This document shows, one piece after another, positions 31,300 to 45,004 of a stretch of 64,000 bases of DNA; the stretch's first letter is position 1, and every line of letters begins with the position of its first letter. The stretch comes from Adiantum capillus-veneris (Eukaryota; Streptophyta; Polypodiopsida; Polypodiales; Pteridaceae), in NCBI GenBank assembly GCA_014529385.2, contig CM043951.1, forward strand, positions 112,824,469-112,888,468, written 5' to 3'. Under the pieces are notes generated by a model. It was not told the origin of the DNA. It made no database searches and worked only from the letters and a program-made list of their open reading frames with translations. The translations under genes were made by a program, and so were the position numbers.

Positions 31300-32990
31300 T
31301 GTGTCGTGGGTGTGACTGTCCTTTCCGATGCACAGCATCCACTCTTCCGGATGTCAGATTTTGACGTGTATATGCTATCATTGCGTATGCCACACGAGGA
31401 TAGCAAGATGCAGACATTTCCTTTGGTGATGCGTGGAAAAGCTAAAGTATGGTATGAAGCTTTGGAAGGCGAGCTGAGGCAAGCATGGCCGGCTCTATGA
31501 GCAAGGTTTCTTCACGATTTTTGTAAGGAGGCATCCCCAGTCAAGAGGCATGCAAAAATGAAGGCGCTTAAACAATATGTAAGTGAAGAGTTCAATTTTC
31601 TTTTGGGTCATCGTGAAGAGTGTTGGGCAGAATTAGTGGCAGCCATGCAATTGGCTAATGGCTGGCTAATGGCTAATGTAAGTGAAGAGTTCAATTTGCT
31701 TTTGGGTCATCGTGAAGAGTGTTGGGCAGAATTAGCGGCAGCCATGCAATTGGACAAATTCATGGCATGTCTGCATCCTAAGGTGAGAGAGAAAGTCAAT
31801 TGCGAGACCCCAAAAAATTACAATGGTGTAGTAGCGATTGCACGATCAAAGAGCAGAAAGATAAGAAGATAGAGCAGGGCGTGTCGGGCTACGCGATGAT
31901 GTCCCCCTTCAAGCGCAGGGTGCGAGGGAGGTTATGAACAAGGAAAATCATGGAAATAGAGGAGTAGTCGTTGTGTTGCAAAATTGGGTACGCACGGTCC
32001 AGGACTTGTCTGAGCAAATGCAGGAGTTGCGGCTAAGTGTGATGGAAAGAGAACAACTAAGAGGAGCAAGGGGCAGGGCAAGGCCGCTATCAGGTAGGTG
32101 CTACAATTGTGGAGAAGAGGGGAACTATGCACCTAATTGTCCTCATCCACCAAGAGAGAGAGGAGGTATTTACCCACTGTTTGGTAGAGGTTGAGGTCAA
32201 GGACAATTTTAGTGTTGAAGAGAGCAAGCAATGAAGAATCCTGTGTAGCCAGCTCCGCCAAACGGAGGCGAAGTCCGAAGAGTGAATATTATCGGAGTGG
32301 ATAAGGAAGATGTCAAGTTTTTGGTCAAGAAGAGGGTAAGAACTGATAGGGAGACATAGATAGAGCGGGAAACTAGAACTTGCAAGGGCAAAGGGAAAGT
32401 CTACAAAGGCAGAGAGCAGCCGGAGCCTAGCAAAGGAAGGAGACGCCGCAAAATCAAGCAAGCAAATTTCCAATTAGGGCATGGCTATCCCAAGTACAAG
32501 AGCGATGTGAAAAATAAAAAAACAAATATTACTTTTGGTCAGTGTTAGCTTTAAATCCAAAATTGAGGAGGCAGTGGTCTATGAGTGTTAGCAGGAGGCT
32601 GCCGAGAGCAAAGGGGAATGTGCATGTGGTGCAAAACATGGCAATGAGGGTAGGTAGCCCATCGATTGATATTCTTCCACTGGTGGATGTGGTTATAGAG
32701 AGGAGGATGCAAGTACATGCCTATATAGATGGTGGGGGTGTGTGTCATGATAGAAGTAGCCATGAAGGAGACGGGTGTTAAGGCATCGAATGTGTGCATG
32801 AGGATGGCCAACCATACTAAATCCAGGTGTTTGGGTGTGACTGAAGATGTGAAGGTCAAGGTGATGGGCGTAGAGTGTGTGATAGACTTTTTTGTGATGA
32901 AGGTAGGTGATAATGCTTATCCAATTATTTTGGGTAGGCTATGTCTTTTAGCAAACCGTTACTAAGCAGGAGAGCAGGGCGTTCACTTTG
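31300..32990 (+). mobile_element. Ty3/gypsy element 3 remnant (gag to protease)
   Basis: Plus-strand Tat-like remnant. Parts: gag words MQTFPLVMRGKAKVWYEALE near 31410-31470 and FMACLHPKVREKVNCETP near 31760-31815; zinc knuckle CYNCGEEGNYAPNCPHPP near 32100-32150; basic linker with NITFGQC and LNPKLRRQW near 32527-32580; protease words CLGVTEDVKVKVMGV and YPIILGRL near 32825-32940. The same order occurs in element 1. No LTRs were recognised. It is heavily broken and old. Confidence 0.7.
31579..31756 (+). repeat. 99-bp tandem duplication inside gag remnant
   Basis: GTAAGTGAAGAGTTCAATTT begins at 31579 and again at 31678. The following 75 bases (through GCAGCCATGCAATTGG) match with few differences. 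The period of 99 bp keeps a reading frame. Confidence 0.85.
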
Positions 32991-34100
32991 CCTGATAGTT
33001 AGAAAGGGAGACGGATTTAGTCCAAAAAAGCTCTAGGTGGCTCAATTGGGATAGCAGGTGAAGGTGCCTCAAGTGCCAAGTCAATGCTCTAGAATGTAGT
33101 GTTTGATGTGCTCTAGAAGCCGGTCCAGACGGCTCGTCAACTGGAGCCCCGGTGTCGTGATACTAAATTTTAAAGCTAGAAGGTTAAGCAGATCCCTGAC
33201 GGACAGGGTAGTTGGAGAAGATGGCCTAGGTAGATGTCAGCAGATAGATGTGCAGTGATAGAATTATGGAGCATGCGTGTATTCTCGAATTGCAAATTGA
33301 ATTTTTGGATAGCAAGTTATGGTCATTTGAAGTTTTGTCGGAGGCCAGTTATGGGCCGGGTTGACCACATTGCGAGTTGTGCCATGGCATTTTTGGGGCT
33401 TTGATAGGGTTCAAGTAGATAGAGCATACCATCTGGAGTCAACCAAAATTGACATTTAACCAATCGGAGATACGAAGATGGAGATATCACGCTAGGAAGT
33501 TCGGCAGTGATTGCCGACAGAGCAGTCTCAGTGTTTTTTTCCACTTTTGCATCCTTGGTTTATGGCCTTGGTGAGTTCGGAATGCGACAAGGGATCGAAA
33601 AAATTGGATCTGGGGAGAAGCACTTTTGGATAGGGTTTACAGCTTGGGAGTTGGGTCTGTGAGTAGCAAATGACAATAGTGTGAAGCAAGGGGAAAAAAA
33701 GTGTGTTCTTTTGTAGTTTTTTCCAACCCACCCAAAGAGGGGGTGCCCCATATGCAGCCACGTGGCTCACAAATGAACCCATATGCACAACTTTAGGAGA
33801 GAGAGCTATGCTATAAAGGCTGGGGTGTGAAGCCTATCGAAGGTATACATGGGGGAGAGAGTGAGATCCTCCCACTGTGTGGCGATGGCGACCTTTGTGG
33901 TGCCATTGTTCTGGCTCTGCGTAGGGGCACATCGGGTGGGCTCCGTGCATAGGGCGTTGCAATCGCCCGTTTGAGCTGAGAGAGTGGAGTGGCCGAGAGT
34001 CAACGGCATTGAGGTGCCACGCAGAGCTGACATGGAAAGCGCCTAGTATGGGTCGGTTCCCGCATCTCAAGGGACCCCCACTTTTGAGAATAAAGCTGCA
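32991..34100. other. Unassigned sequence after Ty3 remnant
   Basis: No domain was recognised. A TATA-like GCTATAAAGG lies near 33808 and AATAAAG near 34088, so part of this could be an old LTR, but no partner copy is in the window. Confidence 0.35.
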
Positions 34101-34163
34101 CCCCCCCCCCCCCCCCCCCCCCCCCCCCTCACTATGGATATCGCTAGTGTCCTAGGAATAAAA

Positions 34164-34210
<47 letters not shown>

Positions 34211-34238
34211 GACGGTGGTCCCTTATGTGCCGAGGATA

Positions 34239-34275
<37 letters not shown>
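34101..34275. repeat. Compound microsatellite C28, (GA)20, (AC)17
   Basis: A run of 28 C (34101-34128) is followed by a GA array (34167-34206) and an AC array (34242-34275), separated by short unique spacers. Run lengths in an assembly may be unreliable. Confidence 0.9.
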
Positions 34276-34279
<4 letters not shown>

Positions 34280-34782
34280 GTTCAAAAACCACCTAAAAGC
34301 GCCGCCAGGTGCAGAGGGTAGACGGGCCCATTCCAAGGCCATGCTAGCAAAAACAAAGGGCAAGGAGGAGATGGCCGGGCATGGTAGGACCAAGATGGAG
34401 GTGAGAAAAAAGAGAGCGAAGAAGGTTGATGGAGATGGATCAATCAAAAAGCCGGCAGAGGGGGTCAAAAAAGGAGATCAGAGGAGCAATGCAAGGCTAG
34501 GCTTCCCAAAGGGTGAAAAATGAAGGATAAATAGATAGATTTTTCTTTTTTAATGCCAATGGATATTAGCGACATCCCGCGCTCAAGAGCACAAGCCCGA
34601 ATAGTGTAGATAGAGGCAAAGCGGCTACTCCTTCCAAAAGATGCCAAATTAAGGTGCTAGATGGGCCAATGAGAGGGCAGATTCTAAAGTTGAAGGCCCC
34701 CTGCTATAAAATTCATTTTTCAATCAAATTAGTGGCTTTTCTTTGTTTCATTTGAAACATACAAACTATGTGTCAAACTATC
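34276..34782. other. Unassigned spacer
   Basis: No gene, LTR or repeat partner was recognised. A lysine-rich open frame here is continuous with the simple repeat upstream and is not convincing. Confidence 0.4.
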
Positions 34783-34990
34783 ATATCACGTGCGTTCAAG
34801 ACATGCTTGTAAAACTCTTATCTGCGAGTTTTGTGAAGAATATAACCTTTTTTTTTTACATCTGTAAGGTTTTTTCAAATTTGAAAAAATATTGTCCTTC
34901 TGTATACATATTTCTGTAAGTTTCAAGAACTTTAAATATCCTTCTGTTGACTCACGTGATAGGTTACATTTTTATTAGGTGACCTCCCCG
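34783..34990 (-). repeat. Interspersed repeat, inverted copy of 62998-63255
   Basis: Shared words with the reverse complement of the right-hand copy are GCGTTCAAG, AAAACTCTTATCT/AAAACTCCTTATCT, the T-rich run, CAAATTTG/AAATTTGAAA, CCTTCTGTAT, TCACGTGATAGTT-like, and ATTAGGTGACCTCCCC against ATTAAGTGACACCCCC. Order and spacing agree over about 210 bp, with clear divergence. The class (SINE, MITE or other) is unknown. Confidence 0.65.
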
Positions 34991-36275
<1,285 letters not shown>

Positions 36276-36476
36276 GGGCCTGGTCTATCGTCCTAGCTCC
36301 ATGAAGGGCAGTATTCCAAGACAGAAATGCAAGGCGAATAGAACTTCCTCGTGTCTTCGACGTGCCTCCAGCCCCATCGCGTCCGCATTGCCCCCAGAGA
36401 TCCTTCGCCGTCCTCTCTGCGCCTCCCATAGCCACGACCACCACCGCCACTGCCATACAGCTTGTCTCGCAATGGG

Positions 36477-36589
<113 letters not shown>

Positions 36590-38043
36590 GACTTCCTCTG
36601 ATCGCAACCAGAGAACACCTCGTGTACAGTGCCTTTGTCTCTCGCCTCCACGTGTCTGCTTCTGCATTTTTGACCTCACACCTATCCAAGGCATCTCGGA
36701 AGATACCAATAATGCACCTACTTCCAAAATTGGGGCAACCTACTTGCTAGATATTTTACTAGTTTCAATACACACATCTAGTAAAAGTGCAAACTAGTAA
36801 GCGTGAGACAACTCCTAGATGATTCAAGTAGCAATCCTCTTACCATATAGTAAGTTGAATAGCTATATGGTAAGATAATTGCTAGATGAATCAAGAGAGT
36901 TCAAGCTCACTTGCTAGTTTGAGATGTATTATGAAACTAGTAATACATCTAGCAACTCGAATATGTAAAATAGTAATTCATCTAGTAACTTCAAGACGAA
37001 AAGTCCTAGCCTTACTCGGCGTGTCTCCCGAAATTACCTCAACCTACTTCTTGGTGAAAGTACTCATCATGCTACCTATGAAAATATATGAACTTTCAAT
37101 AATCAATCAACCCACGGCATTTGGAACAATCCACAACAAGAGACTTCACTCACAAGTAACCCAAAACCCTACACACCCGCACAAAACTATAGCCAGATGT
37201 ATTGTGCTTGGTTCACAATTACCTTACAAAGAATGACCTTACAAAATAATCTTCATATGATAAACGTCAATCCAACATGACTACCACAGGCAATAGTATA
37301 GATCTGTAAGAAATATCCCCATCGCATACATCAACCCACCATGTAAGCTGCAGGTTCGACCTTTTGCTCCAGGATCAAACCACAAGGGGCTACCCTTGCC
37401 TTCAGTACAATTTGTTATGGTCTTATATCCTGGAGAAATGACTTATGCGAGTACTCCAAATTCAGCTTCACTATGCTGCTTCGCTCATCACTTCACACTC
37501 ATCCCTGCACTCTTGCAACCCTGCATCCATATATATAAGCAATCAAATAAACACAGCGTAGAGAATCCATGATTATTTATTTACATAAGAACTTTGAAAA
37601 CAAACTAGTTACATCTTTGTTGATAGTCTCTCCAATACAATGTGACTCTAGCTAACGTTATCTCAGAAGTGGGATAACACACTGTGATCTGCAGGAAGAG
37701 CGGCAAACATTCAAGTTGAGTAGTCTCACCTGGTAAGAGCCAACATCAAGTAGGAGTGCTTAATAGTAATGATTGTCACAAATTTTAGCTTAAATAATTA
37801 ATTTCATTACATGAAGATAATCACACATCTTTCAAGCTGTCCAAACAAAGAGATTCCAGCAAGGCTATTTTCTTCAGCTAGGGAACTGCAAGGAACCCAC
37901 AGCAATGACGAAAAGAAATGCACCTAGGGCACCTCAAGAGGGAACCTAAGACACTGACGAAATGAAATGGTAATGGGTGGGTAGAGTACAATATAAATAA
38001 GGGAACCCTTTGTAAGGATTTGCATCAGAAAGTCCACCATTGC
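36590..38043. other. Noncoding spacer with short CTAGAT/CTAGTT-rich stretch
   Basis: Between about 36730 and 37010 phrases such as CTAGATGAATCAAG and CATCTAGTAACTT recur irregularly. They resemble the text after the minisatellite at 48587. No gene was recognised further on. Confidence 0.4.
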
Positions 38044-38655
38044 CATCATATGATCTGGAAGGAAAATTTGTTGGATACAGACAGCCATGCATCACCATGA
38101 CAAAGCTATTCTTATATATGCTTATAAACCAAGTTGTGCCAGGGCCATAAAAATATATACTTATATGCACAAGAAATTAAAACCTCCTAAGTACCGTTTC
38201 CATCTTTCCATCTTGCTCTAATTGCCTTCACTCCTTGTTGTGTTGTTGCATTGGGTTGTAGAACTTTACAGCCCTTGTCTGATCTAATGTAATTGAGGAC
38301 TAGTTTCATAAGGTAGAGGCATCTCCTCATGGTTACATCTTCCTATATATAATGTAGTTAAATTATGTCGAAGGTAAGCCTCAGAATTCATTGTGTAAAC
38401 CCTTAGACTCAATCACACGATCTACTGTCAAACTCAATCAATGCCTTACTTTCGTGGCTTCTGCATTCAAAGTGAATGTCATCATATGATCTGTAAAGGA
38501 AATTTGCTGCATATGGAGAGCCATGCATCAGCATGACAAAGCTTTTATTATATATGATTATAAACCAAGCTATGCTAGGGCCCTTCCAATTTGTGAAAAT
38601 ATATACTTATATGCGCAAGAAATTAAAACCTCCTACGTATCGTTTCCATCTTTCC
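38044..38655 (+). repeat. Direct repeat pair, about 170 bp each
   Basis: CATCATATGATCTG starts copies at 38044 and 38480. Both run through GCCATGCATCA, ACAAAGCT, TATAAACCAAG, AATATATACTTATATG and AAGAAATTAAAACCTCCTA to CATCTTTCC (38209 and 38655). The copies are diverged and have unique sequence between them. They do not look coding. Confidence 0.85.
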
Positions 38656-38771
38656 CTCCTAATGGGTAGAAGCTGCTAGGTTTATTGTTAACACAACAAC
38701 AGAAAAAAGTGACAATAGCCTACCGATCTTGGATATTTCTCCACAATCTCACAAGCAGCGTCATTGCTCAG

Positions 38772-40700
38772 TTTGTATATAAGCAAACTAGAGCTAGCAC
38801 TATTTGGCAGAAGAGGCAGCAGGAGCTTCACGCTCAACAGGCAACTTCTCAGCAGTACCCCCTCAGACCATCTAGCATTTTTGCATCTTCACCCATCCCT
38901 GGCGCTTTTGCATCTACACCCCAGCCTGGCATTTTCTTTCCACAACTTCAGCCATCGCCATTGAAGTTCTCCCTTCTGGTGTTAGTACCCCAGCAGATCA
39001 GCATCAGCCGTAGCGTTTTTGACCATCAGCAGCAGAGTTTTTGAGCCTTGGAAAGCCTGCACTTCTCAGCGTTTTTGTAGCCAACTACTAACGCTAGGAT
39101 TGCTGCCATGCCAGCGTTTTTTATCAACAAATTCAGCATTGAAGAAATGCAGGTTCTCAGCCTTTAGCCAAGTAGCAGATCCGTCCCAAGTCGGTTGCAG
39201 AAGTCCCCCCAACTTTAGCCAAGAAAACGCAACCAAAACAGTCATTTTCAGCCACCAAAACAGTCCCCGAATTCAGCGATTAGAAGATCACAGATTTCAG
39301 CCATCAAGTGGTCGTCGTCATCACAGTCGTCGTCATCGGCATAGTCCCACTGCATCAGTCCATTGCATACGCATTGTACACCTTTGTGCAATCAAAGTAG
39401 ACCACTCTCGCCGACGAGAGTGGGGCCTTCGGAGGAGGGTTTTACAACCTCTCGGGTGTCGTATTTCTTCTCTCTCCTTCTCTTAGTCTCATTCACTTGC
39501 ACGCACAACATCCACTCACTTTGTTCGTGATCATAGTACTCTCCATAAGATGGAAAGCTCTCTCTTTCCCTAAGAACTAAAAGGAACCTTGAGCAAATAA
39601 AGATCACTAATCTAGAGAAAAAAAACAACATTCATTCCACTGCACCTAACAGTCAACCAAACTCGAAACCATCGTTTAACTGCAACACAAATCAACCTTC
39701 AAAGTAAAGGAATGCATGGGGCTTGTCACGTGACACATCCCAACCCTATGTGTCTGTGGACAAGCTATACTACAGCAGGGTTCAGCCAGTTCAGTCAAGT
39801 CTAGATTAGCAGTGATCTGGCACTTTTGTGAGTCTATTCGTAGAACGTGCATGCCCAGTCACTTAGCATAGATGCATATCCTCCGGTTGCACATAGCATG
39901 ATCATCGGAATTCCCATCAGAATCCATTGGCATCAGTTAGGGGAATTTTCTAGTGCATTTAGCCTATTTTTCCTATTTTTTGTATTTTCACTTATTATTT
40001 GTAAGTGACTTTCCAACAAAAGTAGGTAGGGCAATTTTGCTAAGTTAATATATAAGCAAACCCATGTTAGCACTTTCTGGCAGAAGAGGCAGGAGGAGCT
40101 TCCCGCTCAAGAGGTCACTTCTCAGCCGTACCCCCCTAGAGCCTAGCGTTTTGGATAAAGACCTCATCCGGCAAGTCCTCCTGCAGTACCGCGGCAACAC
40201 TAGATCCCCCGCATCCTTCCCCCCTTGCATCATCGCCAAGACTATCAGCATACGCTCGTTTTGGCTCACCAAACCTCAGCACCAACATCAACATTTCAGC
40301 CTATGCACTAACGCCAGCACACATCAGCCATCCAGCATTTTGGTGGTGTTTTTCCACAGCTTGGCACCATAGACTAGCAGCGTTTTTCAGCAAGTATAAC
40401 AACCCATAAAAACACAGCCTTGACTTAGATCCTCAGCGTTTTTAGCTTGCGAAAACAGCCCATAAAAACGCAGCCTTGATCCTGGTTGTTCCAGCGTTTT
40501 ACTCAGCCCTAAGTCCCTCGCCAAAACAAGGATTTTCAGCCGTGTGAAGCAACCCCAAGACCACTCAGAACCATCAGCAGTTTTCCGCCTTTCGATAGCA
40601 GATAGAAGTAGACCAATTCAGTCCTGAACGGTCCAAGAATTCAGCAGATAGAAGACCACAGGTTTCAGCCATCGAGTCGTGGTCGTCATCACCGTTCTCG
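38772..40700 (+). repeat. Long direct repeat pair (about 38772-39350 and 40045-40700), LTR-like
   Basis: Both copies begin near TATATAAGCAAAC and share GGCAGAAGAGGCAG, AGGAGCTTC, GCTCAA and CACTTCTCAG-like words, many CAGCGTTTTT phrases, and an end with ATTTCAGCCATC and GTGGTCGTCGTCATCAC. The spacing between starts is about 1270 bp. They could be diverged LTRs of a short element or a segmental duplication. The sequence between shows no retroelement domain. The right copy ends where the PP2C fragment begins. Confidence 0.6.
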
Positions 40701-41030
40701 AGCTTCTACAGTATTTAGATTCGCATCAACTGTTACTTGTGTGGCCAAGATGTAACCATCTGCAGTCATAGCTCTCCCCAAAATAGCTCGTGAATCTCCA
40801 ACATCTGCAATATACAAGTCCTGCCCCACAATGACCCCAACTAGGCAGCAAATTCCCACCGTCACAAAGTGTTGATGTGAAGCAGTCGATTGCCTTACAA
40901 GATTTGAAAACCCCTCCTCAGTGGCCAGAACAGCATTCCGAAGGGCATTTTCAGACATGCCTCTGTTTTCAGGTGTTGCAAATCCTTCAAACATAATACG
41001 ACGAGCCAAAGGAGGCAAAATATTGAAACC
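40695..41030 (-). pseudogene. PP2C-type protein phosphatase fragment (clade D-like)
   Basis: Host PP2C enzymes are Mn/Mg-dependent Ser/Thr phosphatases; plant clade D members act in auxin-linked growth control at membranes. The minus strand reads MSENALRNAVLATEEGFSNL, then TVGICCLVGVIVGQDLYIAD and VGDSRAILGRAMTADGYILA. This is the exon-like block around the conserved GDSRAVLGR motif, about 100 of an expected 370-400 residues. The preceding block with the DGHGG motif and everything after VDANLNTVEARE are missing. The 3' side stops at the direct repeat ending near 40700, so this looks like a truncated copy. An AG acceptor upstream is possible but not certain. Confidence 0.7.
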
Positions 41031-41519
41031 TTTTTAAAGAATTTGGAGACAGCCAAAGGAGGTAAATTATCGATAGAGCATGGCGGATACATCCACGTGC
41101 ATATTTAACAACTACTTGTAAATACATACCTGACTTACTGAAGTCAGGTATTTGGCTTTTGTACTCGATGCAGAGATGATCAAGCAACCGTAAAAGCATC
41201 TGCTGGCTGTTAAACAAATAAATTGCTAATGAGACATTTTCTCACTCAACAACTAGCATTGTAACTACCTCTCACCTGTTATCATCAGTGTGGTCCTCGG
41301 CTATCTAGAAATCACCTCCTTTTCATCATATTCGAATTTTGAGCTTCAGATTCTTTTGAATGGCTCCACATCTGCCAGAGGCAAGGAGAATTGCAAAAGC
41401 ATCATCAACGTCACAAGCTGGCTTGCGTACTACCACATATACATCTTTGAAGACAATCATGCGATCCCACTCACACACTCAGTAAGTACATAATCGGGAA
41501 GGCAGTAGACCACTCCATC

Positions 41520-41940
41520 ATCAATCAACACCACAGCTTGGCATTATCTCTTGCACAAGATGGTCGTCCATTGGCTCCTGTGTTGCTGAACTGTCCACCA
41601 ATGTCATGAGCCGCCTTGTCTACTCCTTGCCACCGAACTCGACAAAGGCGTTCAGGTTCTGCCGCAGCTTGTCAAGGACATGGAGCAAGTGGCTTTTCCA
41701 TAAGTCTGTGACCTCATTTCCTGGCTATCATGGCCATACATACTTCCAAAGCGGCGCACGCATTATCTCCAGCGTTGTGACTAGCATCATTGCCAAGCGC
41801 AAGCAGGCCATGATGCAGGATAATACTCCCAAAGATGACCTTCTCCATACCCTGCTGAACAAAGAAAGTGAGGTCTTCATCACCATGGATGAGGTCAAGA
41901 GCATTGTAATGGTGCTCTTTGCTCCCATTATATGACAATG
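41520..41940 (+). pseudogene. Cytochrome P450 fragment (CYP85-clan-like)
   Basis: Microsomal P450s are haem monooxygenases. The plus strand reads FPGYHGHTYFQSGARIISSV, then TSIIAKRKQAM, DNTPKDDLLHTLLNKESE and ITMDEVKSIVMVLFA. This is the block from the FPGT-KG-A-RI region to the start of the I helix typical of CYP85-clan enzymes. Upstream at about 41660-41700 a second frame gives QLVKDMEQVAF, so the frame shifts. The I-helix motif after VLFA is lost (stop near 41933), and no haem-binding region follows. The neighbouring PP2C fragment is on the other strand. Confidence 0.65.
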
Positions 41941-42442
41941 CATGCTGCCCGCAAGATATGGCATCCATGATTGTTATGCAGGCTGTCACAATGAATTAAA
42001 ACATCCCAAAGCTTCATTGTATCAGCCATGGTGAGCATTTGCTACAATTTATGGGCTCCACATCAACAACCACAACTGCTTTCCTAAGGGCAAACAAAGG
42101 AAACGAAGGCAAAGCTAGGAGACAAGGGCACTCACACAGTAGCAGTAATGTCAACCTTGCCAAAGATGGTACTGATGCAGAATCGAAAACAAACCATAAC
42201 TTGCGGCTTACTGACCTGCCTCATAGGAGTCGGGAGATTCAAAGCGTAGGTCGTTTCATTACAGTCCGCCACACTACTCAATCTTCAGTCTCGCCACACT
42301 ACTTAAGCGTTAAGCACTGTTGGTTTTGCAGTTCTTGATAAGTGTGCACTAGGGATGTGGGATACATTTTATCTTGCCTGCCTCCAATTTTGCCTGCACC
42401 AGCCATCCCAATGCATCAGAGCAGATAGCATACAATAAGAGG
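41941..42442. other. Unassigned sequence
   Basis: A 99-codon open frame (42039-42338) is Ser/Thr-rich and not recognised. No other signal. Confidence 0.35.
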
Positions 42443-42861
42443 TGTCATAATAACTAATATCTAATTCTCCTAAATTATTTTCTCACGTTAAACTGATCAT
42501 TTAATATGGGGAAGTTCCAAGGGATCAGAAAAAGCTAGAATATTGGTTAAACTGGCAGATCAGCCACAATAAGAATCCAAAGTGGAGGCCATCTGCAAAA
42601 GAGTAATGTGCAACAATGGGCTTTAAAGACCCTAAGGTTCAGTGTCATAATAATCAATATCTAATTCTCCTAAATGATTTTCTCATGTTAAAATGATCAT
42701 TTAATATGGGGAAGTGCCAGGGGAGAAAACGCTAGAATATTGGTTAAGCTAGCAGACCGGCCACATTAGGGATTCAAAGGAGGGAAAATAGGGATCCAAA
42801 GGGGGGGCCAACTGCAGAAGAGCAATGTGCAAAAATGGGCTTAAAAGACCCTAAGGTTCAG
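42443..42861 (+). repeat. Tandem dimer of an approximately 200-bp unit
   Basis: TGTCATAATAA starts units at 42443 and 42643. Both contain ATATCTAATTCTCCTAAAT, ATCATTTAATATGGGGAAGT, GCTAGAATATTGGTTAA and AAGACCCTAAGGTTCAG. The second unit is about 20 bp longer. It is noncoding. Confidence 0.9.
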
Positions 42862-43385
<524 letters not shown>

Positions 43386-43625
43386 GCTAACCCTGAGTAA
43401 CTATACAAGATATTGTTACAACAGTTTTTGTATTGCTTTTTTCATTTTATACTTTGCTGCTGCAACATAACGCAGACTCAAATCATTAATAAAAAAACCT
43501 CCAAGAAACACCTCAAATCTGTGTCAAACACAAAAGGCAGTGATAAAAAAAAGAGAGCAATGTATCTATAAGAAACACCTCAAATCCGTGTCAAACAAAA
43601 AGGCAGTGATAAAAAATGTCAGCAT

Positions 43626-43830
43626 TTACTTGTATTTTTCCATTATTATCATGGCCTCCTCCAGTGTCAATTCTAGATCGCTGCCATTGGAGGAATTCCC
43701 ACCTCCACGGTCATCATCATCTTTGTTCAAAGAATCGAATAAAAGAGATAGTAGCCAACACCACCAATAGCCAGTATAAACAAAGCAATTGAGAAAAAGG
43801 ACTACAACAGATAAAAGGACCCTACAATGC
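43626..43830 (-). pseudogene. Possible C-terminal fragment of an unidentified membrane protein
   Basis: On the minus strand the end reads NSSNGSDLELTLEEAMIIME and then KYK before a stop. The acidic run KDDDD lies just before it, and a hydrophobic stretch lies further upstream, with the better membrane-like text (IALFILAIGGVGYYLF) in a neighbouring frame. The mix of a clean C-terminal helix and a frame change suggests a decayed host gene end. I do not recognise the family. Confidence 0.3.
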
Positions 43831-44096
43831 CAAGGATTGCTACGCCTGCTTGCACCACAGGCCTTGGCACCGACTCCTACATTTACAAGGTACCAGCTTT
43901 GTTCCTGGAGATTTCTGAGCAACAATCGGATGAGAAGGAAGCGGCGTTCGTCTTGAGACCTGCTTGCATTGAGAATACTTCCGAGCTCTACCCTGTAAAC
44001 AAAAGTGGTCACGACGGAGAACGAGATGGCAGAAGGGGATAATGCAGTGTGTGCGAGACACACCGGCTTGCAGCCATTTTTTTATTATACACCTAC

Positions 44097-44100
<4 letters not shown>

Positions 44101-44192
<92 letters not shown>
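44101..44192. repeat. (CT)n followed by (AC)n microsatellite
   Basis: The CT run covers 44101-44158 and the AC run 44166-44192, joined by a short spacer. Confidence 0.95.
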
Positions 44193-44657
44193 GATCATAA
44201 TAGATTCCAGTACTAGAGGGTTTGCGTGGTTGAAAACATCATGTGTGTTATACAGCAAAAGCAGGGTAGGAGACGGGAGGGTCAGGCAGCCACCAAGGAC
44301 CGTAGCAAGGCCCGGCACCACCCCACAGCCCCCGCCACCCGTTTTCAGGCCGGAATGCATCCATATTTTTGCAAATTCTGCTTACGCAACGATAATTTAC
44401 CTGCACCGGATGCTTGACACACCTGCTTCGAAGCTGGCAATGACTCTTTGCAGTTGTGCTTGCTTGGGCTGCACCTTGCACGCCCGCTGATATCCATCCA
44501 TCGTGGCGGAATTTCTAGCCACAGAGCTTCTTGAAATTTTGTGCAGACATACCTTTACCTCCAAAGATTTTAAAATTTGAGATACACAGTTTATTAACCC
44601 TAGAGAAACATGTTGTAAAAGCAACGATCTGCAAAAGGAACGTGAGCACAAGGCTAA
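44193..44657. other. Unassigned spacer
   Basis: Several short open frames overlap on both strands without recognisable domains. Confidence 0.4.
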
Positions 44658-45004
44658 GGCCCCTGTCACACTCGGACAGGGAATGAGGGGCCAATCTGAG
44701 GTGTCCGACAACATTGGCAAAACAAAAAGGTGAAAGATGGCCTTCAACCCGAAAGATGGCCTTCAGCCTGGCCTTCAGCTTGTGTCTAAGGGGTGGCCTC
44801 ACCCCATCGGCCAACTTTCCAAAATACATGGCCAACTACAAAGGTGACACACGATTGAGGAGGAGTGGATTTGAGCTTTGACGGCCATCACCGAAAGCGG
44901 ACACTCTACCACTTGGCTATGCACAATTTGTTGTCCATGTGACAGCTACTGCGTGGCCATGCTCAAAAAGCTGGGGGGACGGGCACCCTAGTGTGATAGG
45001 GGCC
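44658..45004. mobile_element. Tourist-like MITE (PIF/Harbinger type) with tRNA-like core
   Basis: The ends are inverted copies: GGCCCCTGTCACACTCGG at 44658 and, read from the other strand, GGCCCCTATCACACTAGG ending at 45004. They are flanked by TAA (44655-44657) and TAG (45005-45007), close to the 3-bp TAA/TTA duplication that Tourist elements make. The length of 347 bp and the lack of coding content fit a MITE. On the minus strand it also contains an A-box-like TAGCCAAGTGGTAGAGTG (44902-44919) and a B-box-like AGCTCAAATCC (44867-44877). A 22-bp word (GATGGCCTTCA-type) is repeated near 44737-44770. Confidence 0.6.

Noticed and set aside
34134-34523. 129-codon Lys-rich open frame
   Set aside because: It starts inside a GA/AC microsatellite and continues into low-complexity text without any recognisable domain.
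44867-44919. Possible tRNA gene on the minus strand
   Set aside because: Only A-box-like and B-box-like words fit; no acceptor stem or full cloverleaf could be drawn, and the segment sits inside a MITE.
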